Shown: piece by piece, positions 59,757 to 64,000 of the stretch
Position numbering within the stretch: the stretch's first letter is position 1
Layout of the letters: each line of letters begins with the position of its first letter
Source: Aquatica leii
Taxonomy: Eukaryota; Arthropoda; Insecta; Coleoptera; Lampyridae
Assembly: GCA_035610365.1 (NCBI GenBank)
Contig: CM069432.1
Span: 222,664,532 to 222,728,531, forward strand
Direction of reading: 5' to 3'
DNA length: 64,000 bases
The notes under the pieces: model-generated
What the model was told of the DNA's origin: nothing
The model's database searches: none
Seen by the model: the letters and a program-made list of their open reading frames with translations, nothing else
Position numbers and translations under genes: made by a program

Positions 59757-59870
59757 AACCCACACACGCTCGTGTTTTTATTCAGTCTTAACCGTACGGT
59801 TACATCTCGGCACACTTCGTGTTAAAACCGTACGGGTAAAACTGTATAAAAGCTTGAGTGTGTGTGGGTT
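59757..59870. repeat. Inverted repeat containing the core promoter of the peptide gene
   Basis: Left arm 59757-59802 and right arm 59824-59870 are reverse complements at roughly four of five positions. Outer segments are AACCCACACACGCTC and GAGTGTGTGTGGGTT, inner segments CAGTCTTAACCGTACGGTT and AACCGTACGGGTAAAACTG. CCGTACGG is itself palindromic. The right arm holds TATAAAAG; the left arm has the corresponding AATAAAAA on the other strand. Confidence 0.75.
59845..59852 (+). promoter_or_regulatory. TATA box of the secreted-peptide gene
   Basis: TATAAAAG, 98 bases before the ATG at 59950. A start site would be expected near 59875, giving a 5' leader of about 75 bases. Confidence 0.6.
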
Positions 59871-59949
59871 GAACTTTACAAGTACTACCAGTACCTTTAA
59901 TCATTACAGACAAACGTACAAATATATCAGTTGCTTAAGTTTTTCGAAA

Positions 59950-60132
59950 ATGAAAGTATTATTTGTGCTTGTAATTTGCATTTTAATGTCAGCATGTGTT
60001 ATGAACGAAACGACAAATTCAAAACTATCGCATAACAATAAGACGAAGTTTACGAATCTCGATGTAATTAACCCAGTCTGTCAAGAAGGTTATGAGTATA
60101 TGCGTGGAAAATGTAGAAAAATATATGAATAA
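59950..60132 (+). CDS. Small secreted CX10C peptide precursor (secapin-like pattern)
   Basis: Sixty codons. The start at 59950 (MKVLFVLVICILMSAC) is preferred over the in-frame ATG at 59854 because it begins a classic signal peptide: one positive residue, an 11-residue hydrophobic core, small residues near 14-17. The mature part has a polar Asn/Lys-rich segment with possible N-glycosylation (NETT, NKT), then a compact C-terminus NPVCQEGYEYMRGKCRKIYE. The two Cys are separated by ten residues with Gly three after the first Cys and Arg/Lys after the second, the layout of secapin-like and similar small insect peptides. TATA box upstream. The stop codon overlaps AATAAA, and CGA-GTAAGT just after it could be a splice donor in the 3' UTR. 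The best candidate host gene in the window; function not proven. Confidence 0.65.
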   Translation: MKVLFVLVICILMSACVMNETTNSKLSHNNKTKFTNLDVINPVCQEGYEYMRGKCRKIYE

Positions 60133-60719
60133 AGTCGAGTAAGTTTGTTTTTTTTATTAATTATGTTTATGCTATTAATAATTTTAGATGCTGCAAAAAG
60201 GTCAACACAAACAATTTATTATTGTTGATAATATCTGCAAAGGCTTGATTAAGTTTTAAATCTATTCTACATGTAAAAAAACTTAAAAGTAGGTATATGT
60301 TATATAAAAACCTACAAATGTAGTGCAATAAATAAAATAATTAAATATAGTAAAACGTTTTCAATGATCAAACCTTGTATTTGGTATTGATAACGTATTA
60401 TGTCAGATAGCAAAAGAATGTTGCTATCGTTTATGCTGAAATGACACAGACGGTTTTAGTGCATTGGTATAATTAACGTAGAATACACAATTTGAAGATT
60501 AATTATGCAAGTACAAAGAATTTAATTGGATTATTTGTTTAAACGTTTCCGAATTTTACGTGCCCATTTTATTAGCTGCAGTTTTAATTTTTAAAGTTTT
60601 ATTACGGAACCTTGTTTGAGCATTATGTTGGGTTAATTTCGATATTGCTTATCTGAGAGCAAATCAAAGAAATTGAAGTCCAGATAAGTAAAATTATATA
60701 TAGTTTTCTAAAAATACGG
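60133..60719. other. Interval holding a repeat copy, no gene
   Basis: Contains the 60355-60540 repeat. The remaining bases show nothing recognisable. Confidence 0.45.
60355..60540 (+). repeat. Interspersed repeat, partner at 51538-51720
   Basis: Same family as 51538-51720; see that entry for shared blocks. Confidence 0.55.
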
Positions 60720-62265
60720 CTCTAGATCATTAGATATTAGTAACACACTAAATAACGTAGACGCATTAATACTCTCCCGCTGAGTTCCGCTCGGTAGCTT
60801 CTTAACTCTTTGTTTGGTGTGAGCTGTAGCCCGTACGCCTAAACTCTGCAATGCTTTTTGTAAAAGGTGAATAACAATATACTTAATACAATTTTTGATT
60901 CTGGATAATTCCTGTGTTGTCGTTATCACACAAGATGAGCTTTTGTCACACGCCGCAGTGGACGTCTTCAGAGCCCGGAACAAACTAATTGATTGCGCCG
61001 TGAAGTGATAGACCGATGTTTTTAAACATAATATGATGACCAGTTTCTAGCACGATTTCCGCTGGCATTGAAGACTGTTTAAGACGACTACATCTTTGAC
61101 GTTCCTTAATACGAATTCTACTCGTTTCTCATATGTATGCACAACCACAAAAGCATTGAATGCTATAAAAGCCGTCAAATGGAATAGGAATAAAGTCCTT
61201 TACCGGATTTAAGAGTTGACCCAATCTAGGAAGAGTAGAAAACCGAGTAACAACGTTGTGTTTAGACAACATTTTTCCGTAGCGCTTATAACATAGGGTA
61301 GATAAGCGATAGACATTGGTTGAGAGCTAGATTACGCTGTTACTCTTGGTTTTGCATACGTAAACTTTATAATGGATTATTTAATACTTCTTCTATTGTG
61401 ATGGTTTGCGACTAACTAAATATTCTGGAATCGACTTAAAGAAACATCTCTATAGACTAATGAATTCACTACTAATAATTTTTGAGACGGGTGATAATGA
61501 GACAAAATTTTTAAATATCTATCTGTATGGATAAGTTTTCCATAAACGAATGTGCTAATAAACCATATTCACTTTGATTAACTAAAACATTCAAAAATGT
61601 GTAAAGATGAGTTTATTTCTAACTTCATAGTAAAACGAATATTTTGATGAATTTAGTTTAAATGACTTAGAAACTCGTTCAGCGTAGAAGCACCATGTTG
61701 CCAAATGACAAAGGTGTCATCAACGTATCTGTACCAGTACCGGTGAAAGCGGAGAACTCATGGTGACTCCTGATGTTTGTGAGTAAAACTTTTCTCAAAA
61801 AATAAAATATGTAGACGACAAACATGTTTTGATAATAGAAACTACATTGCTTAAAACATTGTTCTTGCCCAATTAAAATCTAATAATGTGATTTAAATCA
61901 TGTATCGGCATGTTAGTAAACAAAAACTTGAGAGATTTTATAAAGAGGTGAGTTTATGGCGCTGACAATATCTCGAAGAAAAATATTAGGTTTTTGCATT
62001 TTAAGTAATCCTTAAAATCGAGAAGTTTTAGAATCTTTAGGTATTAAAAGTTTTTTATCGGCTTCATTAATTGACGACTCTTTTATAAGTTTGAAAAGTG
62101 CTCTTTCAATAGATGAAGAAGGATCTTTGGAAATGACTTTATACACCCTGTCTGAGAGAAGATTGTTATCATAATCTTGTAACGAAGACTGGAGGTAAAA
62201 TTGCCCTTCAAAGCCATAAAAGGCAAATCCGTCACGTAAATATGCGAAGATGCAAGAAAAACGAT
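60720..62265 (-). pseudogene. Penelope-like element: RT and GIY-YIG endonuclease remnant
   Basis: Minus strand. N-terminal region: LLSDRVYKVISKDPSSSIER and ALFKLIKESSINEADKKLLI near 62170-62050. RT: KMQKPNIFLRDIVSAINSPL near 62000-61935, and the catalytic box WYRYVDDTFVIWQHGASTLN at about 61745-61690 with YVDD intact, then EFLSHL and IHQNIRFTM. Downstream: FSTLPRLGQLLNPVKDFIP and YSIQCFCGCAYI (GIY-YIG start; family YSIPCxCGxxYIGET) near 61250-61130, then RIRIKERQRCSRLKQSSM and VLETGHHIMF. A 91-codon frame at 60983-60708 may be the C-terminal tail. Many stops and frameshifts. Confidence 0.83.
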
Positions 62266-62289
62266 TTGCAATGCAATTTATTAATTAAA

Positions 62290-62801
62290 GAATAAAACCT
62301 GTACAGGTAATAAACCAGGAAGCTACCGTTTTCCATTCTAGCCACTATATATTTCACCAGGCGTCGGGTCCGGGCGCGACAACCACCGAGCGTACACAGA
62401 GTCATTCTGCAGAGGCTCACTAAGAGGATCGCCGGAATAAAGGGATTTGTAGAATGGACCTTCTTTGTCGTAAAGTAAATGAAAAGTTCCCGTAATAAAG
62501 TTTATTCACATAATTTTGCTTGAGATTATAGCTATTCGCAATGCTGCGTCTTATAAAAATAATTTAAAACTAGCCTAATAAAATACAATAATGCATAAAG
62601 TAACAAGTTTTACAATACTTGTGGTGCGCTGTGATAAGAATTATCGACAAATACAAATGAAAAATGTACAGAATAAACCGTAATAGTCTTCCCGACGGAA
62701 ATAGAGCGAAGCGTAAGGAAATAAAGATCAACTGTAGACAATGAGTAAAAGGAAAAATAAATAAACAACAATAAGTGATGATGTGTGACTTAAACGTTTT
62801 A
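62290..62801 (-). repeat. Probable Gypsy 3' untranslated region and LTR
   Basis: Directly downstream of the Gypsy pol end on the minus strand. Contains two AATAAA signals (about 62500 and 62442 on the minus strand) and a GC-rich block near 62340-62410 (CGCGCCCGGACCCGACGCC), which fits an LTR regulatory region. The second LTR is outside the window or lost, so boundaries cannot be set. Confidence 0.35.
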
Positions 62802-63785
62802 TGAAGGTGTATTAGGTGTTTTATAGGCCTTTAAGAACTGGATGTGTGATTTACATATTTCGACAAACTCGGGATCTTCCAGATACGGGCTAAGTAAATA
62901 CTTTAATAATTTAGTGAGTAGACCACTGAGGTACAAATTAAAAATCTGAACGGCTAGAATTTTATTGGGAAATACTCTAACAAGCACTTGTTGGCCAACG
63001 AAAAATTTATTAACAGAAAGCTTTCCTCTATTATAATACTTATTTGCCCTTTCGTGAGCTAGCTGAAGACAAGACTGAATTTGTTTGGTAGTTAAGGGAG
63101 CGGGCAAAGATAAGAAGGATTTGAAATTCCATAAATTATCTAGAGGAGTGCTGATTTCTCTGTGAAGAAAAACCGAAGCCGGAGATGAACCGATAGCTTC
63201 ATGGAACGAAGAATTGTAATTAAGATTGAAGAAAGGAAGGACTTGGTACCATGCTTTATGCGTTAAAGAATCTTGTTTAATCAGAAGAGTTAAATTGTAC
63301 TTTAAGTTTCAGTTACATCGGTCACTAAGATTTGAACTTGGGTGGTAAGCGGATGTGAAAGCTTGTGGAATGCCCCAATGGGTACATAACTGAGCTATAG
63401 TATTGCTTTTAAAACATTTGGCATTGTCAGAGATAAAAACTTTAGGTGTACCTTACGTCGAGAATAAGTCGGTAAGCGCTTTGACCGTAACTTCTGCGGT
63501 AGATCTACGAGTTGGAAAAGTCTTAAGCCACTTAGAGAATTTGTCAACACAAACAAGAATAAATCGAAATTCGTGTTTCCCAAATGGTTTTAACTTTATT
63601 ATTAGCGAGTTTACATTGCTATCAGAGTTCACAAGAAGAAACATAATTTGTAACGTCTTTATAAAGAATTTGCCACCAGAATCGCTTAGCTATAGCGCGA
63701 TACGTTTTGGTGATGGAATTGTGACTTCCAATGCATGAATCATGGAAATAAAATGTTATCATTGCTTTTCATCAGGTATAACGAC
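62802..63785 (-). pseudogene. Ty3/Gypsy integrase and pol C-terminus, truncated
   Basis: Starts (minus strand) at about 63785 with VVIPDEKQ, then the His-His-Cys-Cys finger region HDSCIGSHNSITKTYRAIAK and WWQILYKDVTNYVSSCEL. The core follows: FILVCVDKFSKWLKTFPTRR (first catalytic Asp), KVFISDNAKCFKSN (second Asp, about 63435-63395), and SAYHPSSNLSDRCN, where the usual ER is DR. Then SFHEAIGSSPASVFLHREI, the GPY/F-like region and a tail ending at 62802 (IQFLKAYKTPNTPS). Several frame changes and stops. RT and upstream parts are cut off by the hAT end at 63786. Confidence 0.85.
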
Positions 63786-64000
63786 CAGTGTTGTGCATTA
63801 TCTAGATGAAATTATATAGATAATTCATATAGATAATTTTTGATCATCTTTTTCCTTATCTAGATAAAAGTATTGAACATTATCTAGATGATTATCTTAG
63901 ATGTTCTTTCGGTTATCTATCATGAAGTTATCTAGATGATTTTTTAAAAATAACATACATTTTTTTGTGTAGATTTGTTGTTTTGTAATTTTTATATTTA
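63786..64000 (+). mobile_element. Left end of a second hAT-4 family element (continues past the window)
   Basis: CAGTGTTGTGCATTATCTAG at 63786 equals the reverse-complemented right end of the 36.4-37.2 kb element, and is followed by repeated TTATCTAGATAA-type motifs at about 63865, 63890 and 63927. It abuts Gypsy integrase sequence, so it inserted into that copy. The remainder lies beyond the window. Confidence 0.72.

Noticed and set aside
59854..59949. Longer start of the secreted peptide at 59854
   Set aside because: The extra 32 residues have no signal-peptide character, begin almost at the TATA box, and hide the clear signal sequence starting at 59950.

Overview
This window looks like arthropod, most probably insect, nuclear DNA from a large and repeat-rich genome. 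It is strongly AT-rich and has no prokaryotic operon structure. Nearly every long reading frame belongs to a decayed transposable element of a kind common in insects: BEL/Pao, Ty3/Gypsy and Copia LTR elements, Penelope-like and non-LTR retroelements, and piggyBac, P, Tc1/mariner and several hAT lineages. A beetle such as a chrysomelid would fit, but the sequence alone does not prove the order. No conserved housekeeping gene, rRNA or tRNA gene was recognised.

Layout: 1-2.1 kb BEL/Pao pol remnant; 2.5-2.9 kb DDE transposase scrap; 6.07-8.40 kb hAT-1 with perfect 8-bp target-site duplication (TSD); 9.7-12.2 kb Tc1/mariner copy split by about 1.5 kb of unclassified DNA; 12.4-12.7 kb small hydrophobic/basic reading frame; 14.5-15.3 kb interspersed repeat copy A followed by a 5'-truncated LINE; 18.55-20.60 kb hAT-2 (BED type); 23.0-23.6 kb MITE and 24.1 kb foldback; 25.96-28.18 kb hAT-3 (ZBED5-like); 28.6 kb LINE endonuclease start; 31.0-31.3 kb unidentified 89-codon frame; 33.66-33.91 kb heat-shock-type promoter with no matching ORF; 36.4-37.2 kb non-autonomous hAT-4; 38.9-41.4 kb unclassified element with long terminal inverted repeats and an almost intact two-part ORF; 43.4-43.9 kb MITE with a 45-bp tandem duplication; 45.4-46.4 kb P-element remnant; 46.8-51.0 kb Copia with both LTRs; 53.0-54.6 kb repeat copy B carrying a 934-bp insertion; 55.0-58.96 kb ZMYM1-like hAT interrupted by a piggyBac at 56.0-58.4 kb; 59.76-60.13 kb small secreted-peptide gene with an inverted-repeat promoter; 60.7-62.3 kb Penelope-like element; 62.3-63.8 kb Gypsy 3' part; 63.79 kb to the window end, first bases of a further hAT-4 family member.

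The locus is best read as layered insertions, and several can be ordered directly: piggyBac into ZMYM1-hAT, a 4-bp-TSD element into repeat copy B (copy A shows the unoccupied sequence), foreign DNA into Tc1, and hAT-4 into Gypsy. The two signals most likely to be host biology are the secreted CX10C peptide gene at 59.95 kb and the heat-shock-like promoter at 33.7 kb (minus strand). The least described mobile element is the 38.9-41.4 kb unit. Gaps between these are AT-rich and hold nothing I can support.
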